Assembly (NCBI RefSeq): GCF_014268885.2
Contig: NZ_CP077095.1
Location: 1,431,501 to 1,495,500 of the forward strand
DNA length: 64,000 nucleotides
DNA from: Pseudomonas xantholysinigenes
Lineage (GTDB): Bacteria; Pseudomonadota; Gammaproteobacteria; Pseudomonadales; Pseudomonadaceae
Direction: 5' to 3'
Made by a program: the position numbers and the translations under genes. Shown here piece after piece: positions 18,033 to 27,180 of this stretch. The notes under the pieces are model-generated. The model made no database searches. It had not been told where the DNA came from and was given only the letters and a program-made list of their open reading frames with translations. The first letter of the stretch is position 1; each line of letters opens with the position of its first letter.

Positions 18033-20186
18033 CTAACGGGAGGACCCGGTTTCCGCCATCTGGCCCCCTCCGGCCGTCACCACCTGCACCGACAACCGTG
18101 GCGTCGCCAGGTCCAGCCCGGCTTCGTCGAGCTGGCGCTTCAATGCCAGGTTGAACGCCCGCGACACTTCCCACTGCTTGATCGGCGCGGTCTTGAAGCG
18201 CGCGCGCAGGATCGCCGAGCCCGATTCGAAACTCTCCACCCCCTGCAACTCCAACGGCGACCAGATATTGCGGCGCATCAGCGGGTCGTTGCGCAGCTTC
18301 TGGCCGACCTCGCGGATCAAGCTGATGGCCTGGTCGATGTTCATGCTGTGCGGGATCGCCACGCGGAAGATCGCGTAGCCGAACTCGCGCGAGTAGTTCT
18401 TGATGCTCTTGATTTCGCTGAACGGGATGGTGTGCACGATGCCGTCGATATCGCGCAGGCGCACGGTGCGGATGGTCAGGCCCTCGACCGTGCCCAGGTG
18501 GCCGCCGACATCGACGTAGTCGTCGATGGCCAGCGAGTCCTCGATGATGATGAACAGTCCGGTGATCAGGTCGGCCACCAGCGACTGCGCGCCGAAGCCG
18601 ATGGCCAGGCCGATGACGCCGGCACCGGCCAGCAGCGGGGTGACGTTCATGCCCATGTTGGCCAGGGCGACGATCACCGCGATGATGAAGATCACCACGA
18701 ACATCACGTTGCGGATCAGCGGCATCATGGTTTGCGCGCGGGCGTTGGCCATGCCCCGGCGCGAGCGCACCAGGGCGTGGTGCACGGCGGTATCGGCAAG
18801 GATCCACACCAGCCAGGCGACGATCAGCGTGCCGGCCAGGCCGAGCAGGCGCAGGCTCACCTCATGGCCGTCACCTTCGGCGAAGCCGATCATCGACTGG
18901 CCCCACACGCGCAGGCCGAGTTCGATGAACACCAGCCAGATGAACAGGTGCACCAGCAGGTAACCGAAGTTGCGCAGGCGCTCGGCGTACACCGCCTGGC
19001 GCTTGTTGGCGCGCTTGGGGTTGGCGGCGTGGCGACGCACCAGGCCGTTGAGCACCATGCACACCACCACCAGCACCGTGCACATCAGCGACTGGCGCAG
19101 GGCGGTGCTGGTGTCGCCGGCGGACACGAAAGTGGCGAACAGCGAGATCGCCACCAGGATCAGCGCCGGGATGTACCAGAAGCTGCCGAGGATCTCGATG
19201 GTGTCGCTCAGGGTGCGGCGGGTCAGGCGCCGGGACAGTGGCTGGTTGCGGATCAGGTGGGCGATTGGCCGCCGGAAACGCAGGATGAACAGGCCGGTGC
19301 ACAGCGCGGCGACGACGTTGGCCAGGGTCGCCAGGGCGTGGGCCAGGTGGCTGCCCAGGGCGGTGGTCAGGCGCGGGTCGCTCATCGCCTCGCCGAAGGC
19401 GGCGAAGCTGCCGATCAGCCACAGCGGGCGAAACGCCTGGTGGCGCAGGATGTACAGGGCGCGGTGGCGGTGCGGGCCGTCGAGCAGCGAGAAGGCGATC
19501 ACGCAGATCGCCGAGAACAGCGTGCCGACCACCAGCGCATAGGCCAGGACCATAGCCATCGACTTGCCCAGCGAGGAGGGCAGCACGATGCTCAGGTAGA
19601 CGGTGAACACCAGCGCCACCAGCCACGGCCCGAGCTTGCGCAGGGCGAAGCGCACCAAGTCCCAGGTCCGCGGGTGCTGGGGCAGTTCCTCGGTGAGGCC
19701 GAAGCGCAGGCGCACGCGGTGGCCGATCCAGTTGAAGGCGTAGGCCAGCAGGGCCCAGACCGCGATCACCCCAGCGAAGCCGAACAGGATCGCTGGCCAT
19801 TGATGCACCGGCACCACCAGCGCGGCCAGTTCGTCCTGGGCCTGGTCGATTTCCATCGACCAGCGTTTGAACGGACTGGCATCGCCGCTGAACTGCTTTT
19901 CGAAATCATGCAGGGCGCCGCCGATCAGGCCGAGCACGCCCTGTTCGACGCTGGGTTGCGATTGCTTGCTGGCGTCGCGCAGCTTCTTCAGGTCGGCCAG
20001 CAGCTTGGCCCGTTGCTGGTCGTTCTCCAGGTTCTTGATCACTTCGTCCAGTGACTTGCCCAGGGGTTCGCTGGCCTCGGGCTGGGCGGGGGCGCTTGAA
20101 CCGAGCAGGCCGGGCAGGCCGGCGGCGTGCACCGGAGTGACGAACAGCAGGAACAGCAGCGTGATGCAACGCAGGAAGGCTGGCAC
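18033..20186 (-). CDS. MscS-family mechanosensitive channel, large (YbiO/YbdG-like), 717 aa
   Basis: The start is a GTG at 20186 with GAGG about twelve bases upstream. It begins with a Sec signal (residues 1-21, VHA cleavage). An N-terminal periplasmic part of ~110 residues follows, with coiled-coil-like character (LADLKKLRDASKQ), then about ten membrane helices. The conserved MscS pore and beta domain lie near 515-620 (GAGVIGLAIGFGAQSLVAD, DDYVDVGGHLGTVEGLTIRT, IPFSEIKSIKNYSRE). The length and the extra helices match YbiO-type channels rather than short MscS. It should protect against hypo-osmotic shock in the inner membrane. The gene stands alone, followed by a REP hairpin. Confidence 0.88.
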   Translation of the reverse strand: MPAFLRCITLLFLLFVTPVHAAGLPGLLGSSAPAQPEASEPLGKSLDEVIKNLENDQQRAKLLADLKKLRDASKQSQPSVEQGVLGLIGGALHDFEKQFSGDASPFKRWSMEIDQAQDELAALVVPVHQWPAILFGFAGVIAVWALLAYAFNWIGHRVRLRFGLTEELPQHPRTWDLVRFALRKLGPWLVALVFTVYLSIVLPSSLGKSMAMVLAYALVVGTLFSAICVIAFSLLDGPHRHRALYILRHQAFRPLWLIGSFAAFGEAMSDPRLTTALGSHLAHALATLANVVAALCTGLFILRFRRPIAHLIRNQPLSRRLTRRTLSDTIEILGSFWYIPALILVAISLFATFVSAGDTSTALRQSLMCTVLVVVCMVLNGLVRRHAANPKRANKRQAVYAERLRNFGYLLVHLFIWLVFIELGLRVWGQSMIGFAEGDGHEVSLRLLGLAGTLIVAWLVWILADTAVHHALVRSRRGMANARAQTMMPLIRNVMFVVIFIIAVIVALANMGMNVTPLLAGAGVIGLAIGFGAQSLVADLITGLFIIIEDSLAIDDYVDVGGHLGTVEGLTIRTVRLRDIDGIVHTIPFSEIKSIKNYSREFGYAIFRVAIPHSMNIDQAISLIREVGQKLRNDPLMRRNIWSPLELQGVESFESGSAILRARFKTAPIKQWEVSRAFNLALKRQLDEAGLDLATPRLSVQVVTAGGGQMAETGSSR

Positions 20187-20230
20187 CGGAAAATCTACCT
20201 CAGGTCAAACGATTGCCCGAGTGTAGAGGT

Positions 20231-20401
20231 TTATGACGGCAGTTTCTCCAGGATCTTCCAGCAGGTCAGGCCGAAGATGCCGAGGGTGCCGATCCACATC
20301 ATCAGCACGCCGACATTGCGCTCGCGCATGCTGAAGCCGATGGTCAGCAGCATCAGGAACAGGAACACCGGCACGAACAGGGAGAGGAAGGGGGATGACA
20401 T
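20231..20401 (-). CDS. Small membrane protein (56 aa), unknown
   Basis: The ATG at 20401 has AAGGA about ten bases upstream; longer in-frame extensions run through a REP and are rejected. The product has two hydrophobic helices (SLFVPVFLFLMLLTIGFSM and VLMMWIGTLGIFGLTCW) joined by a short polar RERN turn. It ends in a basic tail. It lies 44 bases upstream of the MscS-family gene on the same strand and may be co-transcribed with it. No known family was recognised. Confidence 0.6.
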   Translation of the reverse strand: MSSPFLSLFVPVFLFLMLLTIGFSMRERNVGVLMMWIGTLGIFGLTCWKILEKLPS

Positions 20402-20498
20402 GGACGGCAATCCTTTGGCTGTAGGGCATGTCTTAAGCATAGCGGGTTGCGCGCGGAGGGCGTTGATCCGCGGCAGTTGCGTTGCCTGTGCCGGCCCT

Positions 20499-20570
20499 TT
20501 CGCGGGTAAACCCGCTCCCACAGGGGTATCACTGTTCTTGAGGTCAGTGATACCCCTGTGGGAGCGGGCG
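20499..20570. repeat. REP hairpin with perfect 24-bp stem
   Basis: The arms CCCGCTCCCACAGGGGTATC... and their exact complement pair over 24 bases around a 10-base loop. The right-hand REP is cut short, lacking its TTTACCCGCGAA end. It follows apeB and may terminate it. Confidence 0.85.
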
Positions 20571-20578
20571 ACTCGGTC

Positions 20579-21868
20579 TCAGGGCAGTTCGCGGCTGCGG
20601 TAGAACGCCATGAGTACCTTCACCAGGTGCGCCAGGTCATGGCTGCCGCACAGCTCGCGGATCGAGTGCATGGCGAAGGTCGGCAGGCCGATGTCGACGG
20701 TACGCACCCCCAGGTGGCTGGCGGTGATCGGGCCGATGGTCGAGCCGCAACCCATGTCGCTGCGCACCACGAAGCTCTGCACCGGCACTTCCTCGGCCAT
20801 GCACAGGTGGCGGAAGAACCCGGCGGTTTCGCTGTTGGTGGCGTAGCGCTGGTTGTTGTTGACCTTGATCACCGGGCCGGCGTTGAGTTTGGGCCCGTGG
20901 TTGCCGTCGTGCTTGTCGGCGTAGTTGGGGTGCACGCCGTGGGCGTTGTCGGCCGAGACCATCAGCGAGCGCTGGATAGTGCGCACGTATTCGTCGTTGT
21001 CCGGCAGCAGGCGCTGCAAGGTCTGCTCGAGCATCGGGCCATCGGCGCCGCAGGCCGAGCAGGAGCCAACTTCCTCGTGGTCGTTGCACACCAGCACGCA
21101 GGTCTCGTCGCTGTCGGCGTCCAGCAGTGCCTGCAAGCCGGCGTAGCACGACAGCAGGTTGTCCAGGCGGGCGGCGGCGATGAAGTCGCCGTTCAGGCCG
21201 ATCAGCGCGGCGTCCTGGGTATCGTAGAAGCTCAGCTCGTAGTCCAGTACCACATCGGCGTTGAGGTCATGCTCGCGGGCCAGCTGCTCGGTGAGCAGGG
21301 CGCGGAAGTCGACGCGTTCGTCGCCGGCCACCTGGGCCAGGATCGGTGGCAGTTCGGTCTGCGGGTTGATCTGCCAGCCTTCGTTGGCGGTGCGGTTGAG
21401 GTGGATCGCAAGGTTGGGGATGACCGCGATCGGCAGCTTGAAGTCGATCAGCTGGCTTTCCACCTTGCCATCGCGGCGGAAGGTCACCCGGCCGGCCAGC
21501 GACAGGTCGCGGTCGAACCATGGGGCGAGCAGGGCGCCGCCATACACTTCGACGCCCAGTTGCAAAAAGCCCTGGCGCTGCAGCTCGGGCTGCGGCTTGA
21601 CCCGCAGGCACGGGCTGTCGGTGTGGGCGCCGACCATGCGGATGCCGCCCAGCAGCGGCGAGCGCTTGCCGAGCTGGATGGCGATGATCGAGGAGTCGTT
21701 GCGGGTCACGTAGTAGCGACCACCGGGCACCGTGGCCCAGCTGTCGCGCTCGTCCAGGCGCTGGTAGCCGGCGGCCTCGAGGCGCTGCACGAGGCTGGCG
21801 GTGGCGTGGAAGGGCGTCGGGGAGGCCTTGAGGAATTCGATCAGGCCGGCGTTCAGGGCATCGCGCAT
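20579..21868 (-). CDS. apeB: M18-family aminopeptidase
   Basis: A 429-aa cytosolic metallo-aminopeptidase. GGAG stands six bases before the ATG. The dinuclear zinc site is visible: [13 protein letters not shown] (His, Asp neighbour), AARLDNLLS (bridging Asp), NDHEEVGS (catalytic Glu pair), [10 protein letters not shown] (Asp), and TFAMHSIRE (His near the C-terminus). Length and motifs fit bacterial ApeB-type aspartyl aminopeptidases, which form large dodecamers and trim acidic N-terminal residues. It lies upstream of a hairpin and downstream of rluA on the same strand. The order apeB-rluA-minEDC is the usual one in Pseudomonas. Confidence 0.93.
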   Translation of the reverse strand: MRDALNAGLIEFLKASPTPFHATASLVQRLEAAGYQRLDERDSWATVPGGRYYVTRNDSSIIAIQLGKRSPLLGGIRMVGAHTDSPCLRVKPQPELQRQGFLQLGVEVYGGALLAPWFDRDLSLAGRVTFRRDGKVESQLIDFKLPIAVIPNLAIHLNRTANEGWQINPQTELPPILAQVAGDERVDFRALLTEQLAREHDLNADVVLDYELSFYDTQDAALIGLNGDFIAAARLDNLLSCYAGLQALLDADSDETCVLVCNDHEEVGSCSACGADGPMLEQTLQRLLPDNDEYVRTIQRSLMVSADNAHGVHPNYADKHDGNHGPKLNAGPVIKVNNNQRYATNSETAGFFRHLCMAEEVPVQSFVVRSDMGCGSTIGPITASHLGVRTVDIGLPTFAMHSIRELCGSHDLAHLVKVLMAFYRSRELP

Positions 21869-21883
21869 AAGTCACTCCAATTC

Positions 21884-21996
21884 GAGCTTCAAGCCGCAAG
21901 CTGCAAGCTTCAAGCAAAGGTGGTCCGCGGAGCAAGCTTGCACGCGATCTGCCTTGGCTTTTTCTTGCAGCTTTTAGCTTGAAGCTTGCAGCTTAA
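21884..21996. repeat. AAGCTTCAAGCTGCAAG-family hairpin after rluA
   Basis: The left arm (about 21884-21916, containing AAGCTGCAAGCTTCAAGC) pairs with the right arm (about 21964-21995, containing GCTTGAAGCTTGCAGCTT). The right arm overlaps the rluA stop codon. The spacer holds TTTTTCTTGC. It could terminate rluA before apeB. Confidence 0.75.
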
Positions 21997-22628
21997 AATG
22001 GTGCCGGGCACTCGAACTTCAACCGCTCACCCGACACCGGGTGGGTAAAGCTCAGCATCGATGCATGCAGGCACAGCCGCTCATGGGCCGCCAGCGCCTC
22101 GGGGTTGGCGTACAGCCGATCTCCCAGCAGCGGATGGCCGATCGACAGCATGTGCACACGCAATTGGTGCGAACGTCCGGTGATCGGCGTCAGTTCGACC
22201 CGGCAATGATTGCCGCAGCGCTCGACGATGCGCCAGAAGGTCAGGGCGTGTTTGCCCTGTTCGTGGTCGACCACATGCCGTGGCTTGGTCGGTGGGTCGT
22301 AGCGCAACGGCAGGTCGATGCTGCCACTGTCCAGAGCCGGCTGGCCCCAGCACAACGCGGTATAGGCCTTTTCCGTCTCGCGATCGTGGAACTGGCGCGA
22401 CAGTTCGCGGTGGCTGTCGGCGTCGCGGGCGAGCAGGATGATGCCGGAGGTTTCCCAGTCCAGACGGTGGACGATCAGGGCGTCGGGGTAGCCGTTTTCC
22501 TGCAGGCGGGTGATCAGGCAGTCCTTGTTGTCCTCGGCGCGGCCCGGTACCGACAGCAGCAGGGTCGGCTTGTTGATCACCAGGATGGCGGCGTCTTCGT
22601 GAAGGATCTGGATGTTCGACAGCGGCAT
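21993..22628 (-). CDS. rluA: RluA-family 23S rRNA/tRNA pseudouridine synthase
   Basis: A 211-aa protein with the catalytic HRLDWETSGI motif (Asp in the RLD triad), the EKAYTALCWG strand and TPITGRSHQLRVH near the C-terminus. The length matches RluA proper, which lacks the N-terminal S4 domain of RluC/RluD. RluA of E. coli modifies U746 of 23S rRNA and U32 of several tRNAs, and the same targets are expected here. It lies downstream of minE, separated by a REP hairpin. Confidence 0.9.
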   Translation of the reverse strand: MPLSNIQILHEDAAILVINKPTLLLSVPGRAEDNKDCLITRLQENGYPDALIVHRLDWETSGIILLARDADSHRELSRQFHDRETEKAYTALCWGQPALDSGSIDLPLRYDPPTKPRHVVDHEQGKHALTFWRIVERCGNHCRVELTPITGRSHQLRVHMLSIGHPLLGDRLYANPEALAAHERLCLHASMLSFTHPVSGERLKFECPAPF

Positions 22629-22667
22629 TGCAGGTTCTCTATCAAGGCAATTGGGGCCGCCTTGCGG

Positions 22668-22744
22668 CCCTTTCGCGGCACAAGGCCGCTCCTACAGGGG
22701 GTATGCAATTCCCTGTGTAGGAGCGGCCTTGTGCCGCGAAAGGG
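22668..22744. repeat. REP-type hairpin, GGCACAAGGCC variety
   Basis: A perfect 29-bp stem (22668-22696 with 22716-22744), arm CCCTTTCGCGGCACAAGGCC and onwards, 19-base loop. It separates minE from rluA. Arm sequence differs from the GGGTAAACCC variety. Confidence 0.85.
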
Positions 22745-22782
22745 CTGCAAAGCAGCCCCAGAATGTACCGCAAACGCTTGGA

Positions 22783-23037
22783 TCAGCGCTCAGGCAAGGT
22801 GATGTTCAGCTCGAGGATCGAGCAGCTGCCCTGGTTTTCCAGTTCGATCTGCACGTCATCGTTGCCGATGTTGACATACTTGCGGATCACCTCGACCAGT
22901 TCTTTCTGCAGGGCAGGCAGGTAGTCCGGGGTGCTGCGCTGGCCACGCTCGTGCGCCACGATGATCTGTAGACGCTCTTTCGCTACCGACGCGCTGCTCT
23001 GTTTCTGTCTGCCACGAAAGAAGTCAAAAAGGTTCAT
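22783..23037 (-). CDS. minE: Cell division topological specificity factor MinE
   Basis: An 84-aa protein starting [12 protein letters not shown], the amphipathic membrane-binding and MinD-contact helix region. The anti-MinCD segment ([14 protein letters not shown]) and the C-terminal dimerising topological specificity domain ([17 protein letters not shown]) follow. It stimulates MinD ATPase and drives pole-to-pole oscillation so that MinC acts away from mid-cell. It starts three bases after the minD stop and is the last gene of minCDE. Confidence 0.97.
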   Translation of the reverse strand: MNLFDFFRGRQKQSSASVAKERLQIIVAHERGQRSTPDYLPALQKELVEVIRKYVNIGNDDVQIELENQGSCSILELNITLPER

Positions 23038-23040
23038 GGT

Positions 23041-23853
23041 TTATTTGCCTCCAAACAGGCGCGCGAAGAATCCTTGCTTCGGCACTTCGATGAACCGCAG
23101 CGGCTTTGGCTTGCCCAGCAGACGGTCGACGGTGTCGCTGTAGGCCTGGCCGGCATCGCTCTGGTCGTCAAGGATGACCGGGATGCCCTGGTTGGAAGCC
23201 TTGAGCACGGCTTGCGATTCGGGAATCACGCCGAGCAGTTCGACCGAAAGGATTTCCTTGACGTCCTCGACGCCAAGCATTTCGCCTTTCTCGACGCGCT
23301 CGGGGTGGTAGCGGGTGATCAGCAGGTGTTCCTTGATCGGGTCGTCGCCTTGCTCGGCGCGGCGCGACTTGCTCGACAGCAGGCCGATCATGCGGTCGGA
23401 GTCGCGCACCGAGGAGACTTCGGGGTTGGTCACGACAATGGCTTCGTCGGCGAAGTACATCGCCAGGTGGGCGCCTTTCTCGATACCAGCGGGCGAGTCG
23501 CAGACGACGAAGTCGAACTGCTCCTTGAGCTCCATCAGCACCTTCTCGACGCCTTCCTTGGTCAGCGCGTCCTTGTCGCGGGTCTGGCTGGCGGCCAGCA
23601 CGAACAGGTTCTCGAGGCGCTTGTCCTTGATCAGGGCCTGTTGCAGGTTGGCTTCGCCGTTGACCACGTTGACGAAATCGTACACCACGCGGCGTTCGCA
23701 GCCCATGATCAGGTCGAGGTTACGCAGGCCGACGTCGAAGTCGACGATGACAGTCTTGTGCCCGCGCAGTGCGAGGCCGGTACCGATAGCGGCGCTGGTG
23801 GTGGTCTTGCCCACGCCCCCCTTGCCGGAAGTAACCACGAGAATCTTGGCCAA
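23041..23853 (-). CDS. minD: Septum site-determining ATPase MinD
   Basis: A 270-aa ParA/MinD-type ATPase. It has the deviant Walker A GKGGVGKTTTSAAIG, switch I DFDVGLRNLDLIMG, and switch II CDSPAGIEKGA. The C-terminal amphipathic membrane-targeting helix is PKQGFFARLFGGK. It recruits MinC to the membrane and is displaced by MinE. The gene lies 96 bases downstream of minC, longer than the three-base gap to minE. Confidence 0.97.
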   Translation of the reverse strand: MAKILVVTSGKGGVGKTTTSAAIGTGLALRGHKTVIVDFDVGLRNLDLIMGCERRVVYDFVNVVNGEANLQQALIKDKRLENLFVLAASQTRDKDALTKEGVEKVLMELKEQFDFVVCDSPAGIEKGAHLAMYFADEAIVVTNPEVSSVRDSDRMIGLLSSKSRRAEQGDDPIKEHLLITRYHPERVEKGEMLGVEDVKEILSVELLGVIPESQAVLKASNQGIPVILDDQSDAGQAYSDTVDRLLGKPKPLRFIEVPKQGFFARLFGGK

Positions 23854-23949
23854 GGTGTTTCACCCCTAAATAAACGGGACAGGCGTCCCTGCAAATACAT
23901 GAAAACGGCAACGAGAAAAAGTTGCGCTAAAAATGCCGGCAAGTATCCG

Positions 23950-24702
23950 TTAAAGACGGGTTATGTTCAACACATCGCCAGACAGGCTGACCTGCACGCC
24001 CGAGCCCCACAGCGGGTCGCGGCGCAAGTCTTCGCAGACTTTGTACTGGCCGGCGATCGAGACCATTTCCGCGGTCATCTGCAGGCAGAAGATACGCGCC
24101 TTGGTATTGCCCTTGATACCTGCCAGGGCACGGCCGCGCATGGCGCCGTACACATGGATGTTGCCATCGGCAAGAAGTTCCGCGCCGGGGCTGACGGAGC
24201 CGGTGACCACCAGGTCGCCGCCCTGGGCGTAGATCTGCTGACCGCCGCGCACAGTCGAGGTGATGATCCGCGTCGGCCGCACTTCGGGCTCGGCCGGCGC
24301 CGGTGGCGGCGCGGGGGCAGGCTCGGGCGCCTTCACCTCGGGCTCCGGCTCGACCGGGCGCTCACGGGCGCCGGACGGCGGTAGCACCGGCAGGTCGATG
24401 GCGATCGCCGCGGCGATGTCCTCGATGCGGCTGGCGCGAATCGCCAGGGTGCGCAGGCCATGGTGGCGGCACACGCGCATCAACCCGGGCAGGTCGATGG
24501 CGCCCTCGTCGTGGGGCAGCTTGTCCAGGGCCAGCACCAGCGGCGTGTTGCTGAAGAAGTTCGGCGCCTGCGCGACCTTCGCCGCCAATTGGCGGTCGAG
24601 GGATTCGAGGTCGTTGCGCGCCAGTTCCAGCACGGTGATGGCAAGCATGCTGCCCTTGAGCTGGAACACGGGGGCGTTGTCGGGTGTCTGGTTGGGGCTC
24701 AT
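23950..24702 (-). CDS. minC: Septum site-determining inhibitor MinC
   Basis: The start MSPNQT at 24702 matches the usual Pseudomonas MinC beginning; an in-frame ATG at 24711 cannot be excluded, and neither has a strong ribosome site. Residues ~10-115 are the FtsZ-antagonising N-domain ([20 protein letters not shown]). A proline/alanine/glutamate-rich linker (~125-150) follows. The C-terminal beta-helix domain has [14 protein letters not shown] and [15 protein letters not shown], and ends [13 protein letters not shown]. It binds MinD and blocks FtsZ assembly near the poles. First gene of minCDE. Confidence 0.95.
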   Translation of the reverse strand: MSPNQTPDNAPVFQLKGSMLAITVLELARNDLESLDRQLAAKVAQAPNFFSNTPLVLALDKLPHDEGAIDLPGLMRVCRHHGLRTLAIRASRIEDIAAAIAIDLPVLPPSGARERPVEPEPEVKAPEPAPAPPPAPAEPEVRPTRIITSTVRGGQQIYAQGGDLVVTGSVSPGAELLADGNIHVYGAMRGRALAGIKGNTKARIFCLQMTAEMVSIAGQYKVCEDLRRDPLWGSGVQVSLSGDVLNITRL

Positions 24703-24741
24703 GGTCTGCATAGACGGCTTGTTGCGAAAAAAGTGCCCTGA

Positions 24742-24770
24742 CTTATAGCGATAAGACCGATTGCCCGCAA
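24742..24770 (-). promoter_or_regulatory. Probable sigma-70 promoter of minCDE
   Basis: On the minus strand TTGCGG (24770-24765) and TATAAG (24747-24742) are spaced 17 bases apart, about 40 bases upstream of the minC start. Both hexamers are close to consensus. Confidence 0.55.
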
Positions 24771-24811
24771 CCGATGTAGAATGCCGGGCCCTTGTCTTGC
24801 CGGAAGCTTCA

Positions 24812-25747
24812 ATGGAACGCCCGCGTTTTCGTCGCCTTTTCCTTCACCCCCGATTCTGGGCCCTGTGGCTGGGCCTGGGCCTGCTGTGGCTGGTCGCGCA
24901 GTTGCCGTACCGCGCCTTGCTCGGCCTGGGGCGCGCCCTGGGCGCGGTGATGTACCGGCTGGCCGGCGAGCGTCGGCGCATCGCCGCGCGCAACCTGGAA
25001 CTGTGTTTCCCGGAACTGTCCGGCGACGAACGGCGGCGCTTGCTCAAGGAAAACTTCGCCTCCACCGGCATCGCCTTCTTCGAAATGGCCATGAGCTGGT
25101 GGTGGCCAAAGGCCCGCCTGGCGCGCCTGGCGCACATCGAAGGCATCGAGCACCTGCAGGCCGCTCAGCGCGACGGCGAGGGCGCGATCCTGATGGCCGT
25201 GCACTTCACCACCCTGGAGATCGGCGCCGCGCTGCTGGGCCAGGTCCATACCATCGACGGCATGTACCGCGAGCACGGCAACCCGGTGTTCGACTTCATC
25301 CAGCGCCGTGGCCGCGAGCGCCACAACCTCGACTCGCTGGCGGTGGAGCGCGACGATGTGCGCGGCATGCTCAAGCTGCTGCGCAAGGGCCGGGCGATCT
25401 GGTACGCGCCGGACCAGGACTACGGCATGAAGCAGAGCATCTTCGTGCCGCTGTTCGGCATTCCCGCGGCCACCGTCACCGCCACCAGCAAGTTTGCCCG
25501 CTTGGGCAAGGCGCGGGTGATTCCCTTCACCCAGAAGCGCCTGGAGGACGGCAGCGGCTATCGTCTGGTGGTGCACCCGCCGCTGGCGGACTTCCCCGGC
25601 GAGACCGAGGAAGCCGACTGCCTGCGTATCAACCAGTGGGTCGAAGGCGTGCTGCGCGAGTGCCCCGAGCAGTACCTGTGGGCGCACCGGCGCTTCAAGT
25701 CGCGGCCCGAGGGTGAGCCGCGGCTGTACGACAAGAAGAAGCGCTGA
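24812..25747 (+). CDS. Lipid A lauroyl/myristoyl acyltransferase (LpxL/HtrB family)
   Basis: The ATG at 24812 ([10 protein letters not shown]) has GGAAG five bases upstream. The 311-aa product has one N-terminal membrane helix ([17 protein letters not shown]). The acyltransferase catalytic HX4E motif is HFTTLE, followed by [19 protein letters not shown] and YAPDQDYG. The C-terminus has the [16 protein letters not shown] pattern of LpxL/LpxM enzymes. It transfers a secondary acyl chain to Kdo2-lipid IVA at the inner membrane. Pseudomonads carry more than one such gene, so the exact acyl position is left open. It is divergent from minC. Confidence 0.92.
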   Translation: MERPRFRRLFLHPRFWALWLGLGLLWLVAQLPYRALLGLGRALGAVMYRLAGERRRIAARNLELCFPELSGDERRRLLKENFASTGIAFFEMAMSWWWPKARLARLAHIEGIEHLQAAQRDGEGAILMAVHFTTLEIGAALLGQVHTIDGMYREHGNPVFDFIQRRGRERHNLDSLAVERDDVRGMLKLLRKGRAIWYAPDQDYGMKQSIFVPLFGIPAATVTATSKFARLGKARVIPFTQKRLEDGSGYRLVVHPPLADFPGETEEADCLRINQWVEGVLRECPEQYLWAHRRFKSRPEGEPRLYDKKKR

Positions 25748-25757
25748 CCAGCGTCGG

Positions 25758-25833
25758 CTCTTCGCGGGTAAACCCGCTCCTACAGGGTCGCGGCATGTGC
25801 GATACCTGTGGGAGCGGGTTTACCCGCGAAGAG
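25758..25833. repeat. REP hairpin pair
   Basis: CTCTTCGCGGGTAAACCCGC and its complement flank a 20-odd base centre, between the acyltransferase and patatin genes. Confidence 0.85.
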
Positions 25834-25867
25834 GCCTGGCCTGCAGACAATGATCCAGGGAGGAACA

Positions 25868-27010
25868 ATGACCCCGACCACCGGCCTGATCCTCTCCGGC
25901 GGCGGTGCCCGCGCCGCCTACCAGGTTGGCGTACTGGCCGGCATCGCCGAGCTGCTGCCACCCGGCGCGGCCAATCCTTTCCCGGTGATCGTCGGCACCT
26001 CCGCCGGGGCGATCAACGCGGTCAAGCTGGCCAGCGGCGCCACCCGCTTCGCCGAGTCGGTGCAACACCTCACCGCCTTCTGGCAGAACTTTCGCAGCCA
26101 CCTGGTGCTGCGCAGCGATTGGCCCGGGGTGATCCGCCAGGCCAGTCGCTTCGTCGGCCACAGCTTGCTGGGTATCGGCGGCCAGGTGCCGGTGGCGCTG
26201 CTCGACAGCCGCCCGTTGCGTCGCCTGCTGCACGAACACCTGGACCTGGATGGCATCGCTCATTCCCTGGCCGCCAACCAGTTGCGCGCCATCGCCGTCA
26301 CCGCCTTCGGCTACGAGTCTGGCCAGGCGGTGACCTTCTACCAGGGCCGCGACACCATCGAACCCTGGCTGCGCCATCGCCGCATCGGCATGCCCACGCC
26401 CCTGACCATCGACCACCTGCTGGCCAGCTCGGCGATTCCGCTGCTGTTCGCTCCGGTGCGCCTGGGCGAGGAGTTCTTCGGCGACGGCGCGGTACGCCAG
26501 TCGGCGCCGATCAGCCCAGCGTTGCACCTGGGCGCCAGCCGCGTGCTGGTGGTCGGGGTCAGCGGCAACCCGCAGCGACCAGCGCCGCCGCTACCGACCC
26601 AGCGCGTGTTCAGCGGCCAGCAGCCGAGCCTGGCGCAGATCGGCGGGCACATGCTCAACAGCACCTTCATCGACAGCCTCGAGGACGATATCGAGCTGTT
26701 GCAGCGGCTCAATCACCTCAGCCACCTGCTGCCGGCGCACCTGAACGCACGGCGCCTGGGCCTGGCGCCGATCGAGGTGCTGGTGGTGGCGCCCAGCCAG
26801 CCGCTGGACGAGATCGCCGCCCGTCACCGGCGTGAACTACCGGCGGCGCTCAGGCTGTTCCTGCGCGGGCCGGGAGCGACCAAGACTAGCGGGGCGGGGG
26901 TGCTCAGCTACCTGTTGTTCGAGGCCAGCTATTGCAGCGAGCTGATCGAGCTGGGGCGCAAGGATGCCTTGGCCAAGCAGCGGGAGTTGCGTCAGTTCCT
27001 GGGGATCTGA
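25868..27010 (+). CDS. Patatin-like phospholipase
   Basis: GGGAGGAACA before the ATG at 25868 fixes the start. The 380-aa protein opens with LILSGGGARAAYQVGVLAG, the oxyanion Gly-rich loop. The nucleophile motif GTSAG is near residue 45, and the catalytic Asp motif FGDGAVRQ near 205, so the Ser-Asp dyad is complete. No signal peptide is visible, so it is probably cytosolic or peripheral at the inner membrane. It hydrolyses an acyl ester of a phospholipid or related lipid. The gene follows the lipid A acyltransferase on the same strand with a REP between them, suggesting a shared envelope context rather than one tight operon. Confidence 0.88.
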   Translation: MTPTTGLILSGGGARAAYQVGVLAGIAELLPPGAANPFPVIVGTSAGAINAVKLASGATRFAESVQHLTAFWQNFRSHLVLRSDWPGVIRQASRFVGHSLLGIGGQVPVALLDSRPLRRLLHEHLDLDGIAHSLAANQLRAIAVTAFGYESGQAVTFYQGRDTIEPWLRHRRIGMPTPLTIDHLLASSAIPLLFAPVRLGEEFFGDGAVRQSAPISPALHLGASRVLVVGVSGNPQRPAPPLPTQRVFSGQQPSLAQIGGHMLNSTFIDSLEDDIELLQRLNHLSHLLPAHLNARRLGLAPIEVLVVAPSQPLDEIAARHRRELPAALRLFLRGPGATKTSGAGVLSYLLFEASYCSELIELGRKDALAKQRELRQFLGI

Positions 27011-27033
27011 TGTGCGAGGCTTGACACGTGCCT

Positions 27034-27166
27034 CTGTAGGAGCGGCCTTGCCGAGGCGTCGGACCGGTCGGAAAGGGCCGCAAAGCGGCCCCGGCAATCT
27101 TGAGGTGGGCACACATTCTGGGGCTGCTCTGCAGCCCTTTCGCGGCGCAAGGCCGCTCCTACAGGG
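27034..27166. repeat. Two REP-type elements facing each other
   Basis: TGTAGGAGCGGCCTTG at 27034 and CGCGGCGCAAGGCCGCTCC near 27140 lie in opposite orientation across a GC-rich centre. They separate the convergent patatin and MlaA-like genes. Confidence 0.75.
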
Positions 27167-27180
27167 GATCGGGGTTGCCC

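Noticed and set aside
17991..20054. Long plus-strand reading frame of 687 codons opposite the MscS-family gene
   Set aside because: Composition is Gln/His/Asp-rich and repetitive, typical of antisense frames in high-GC DNA. The minus-strand gene has clear channel motifs.
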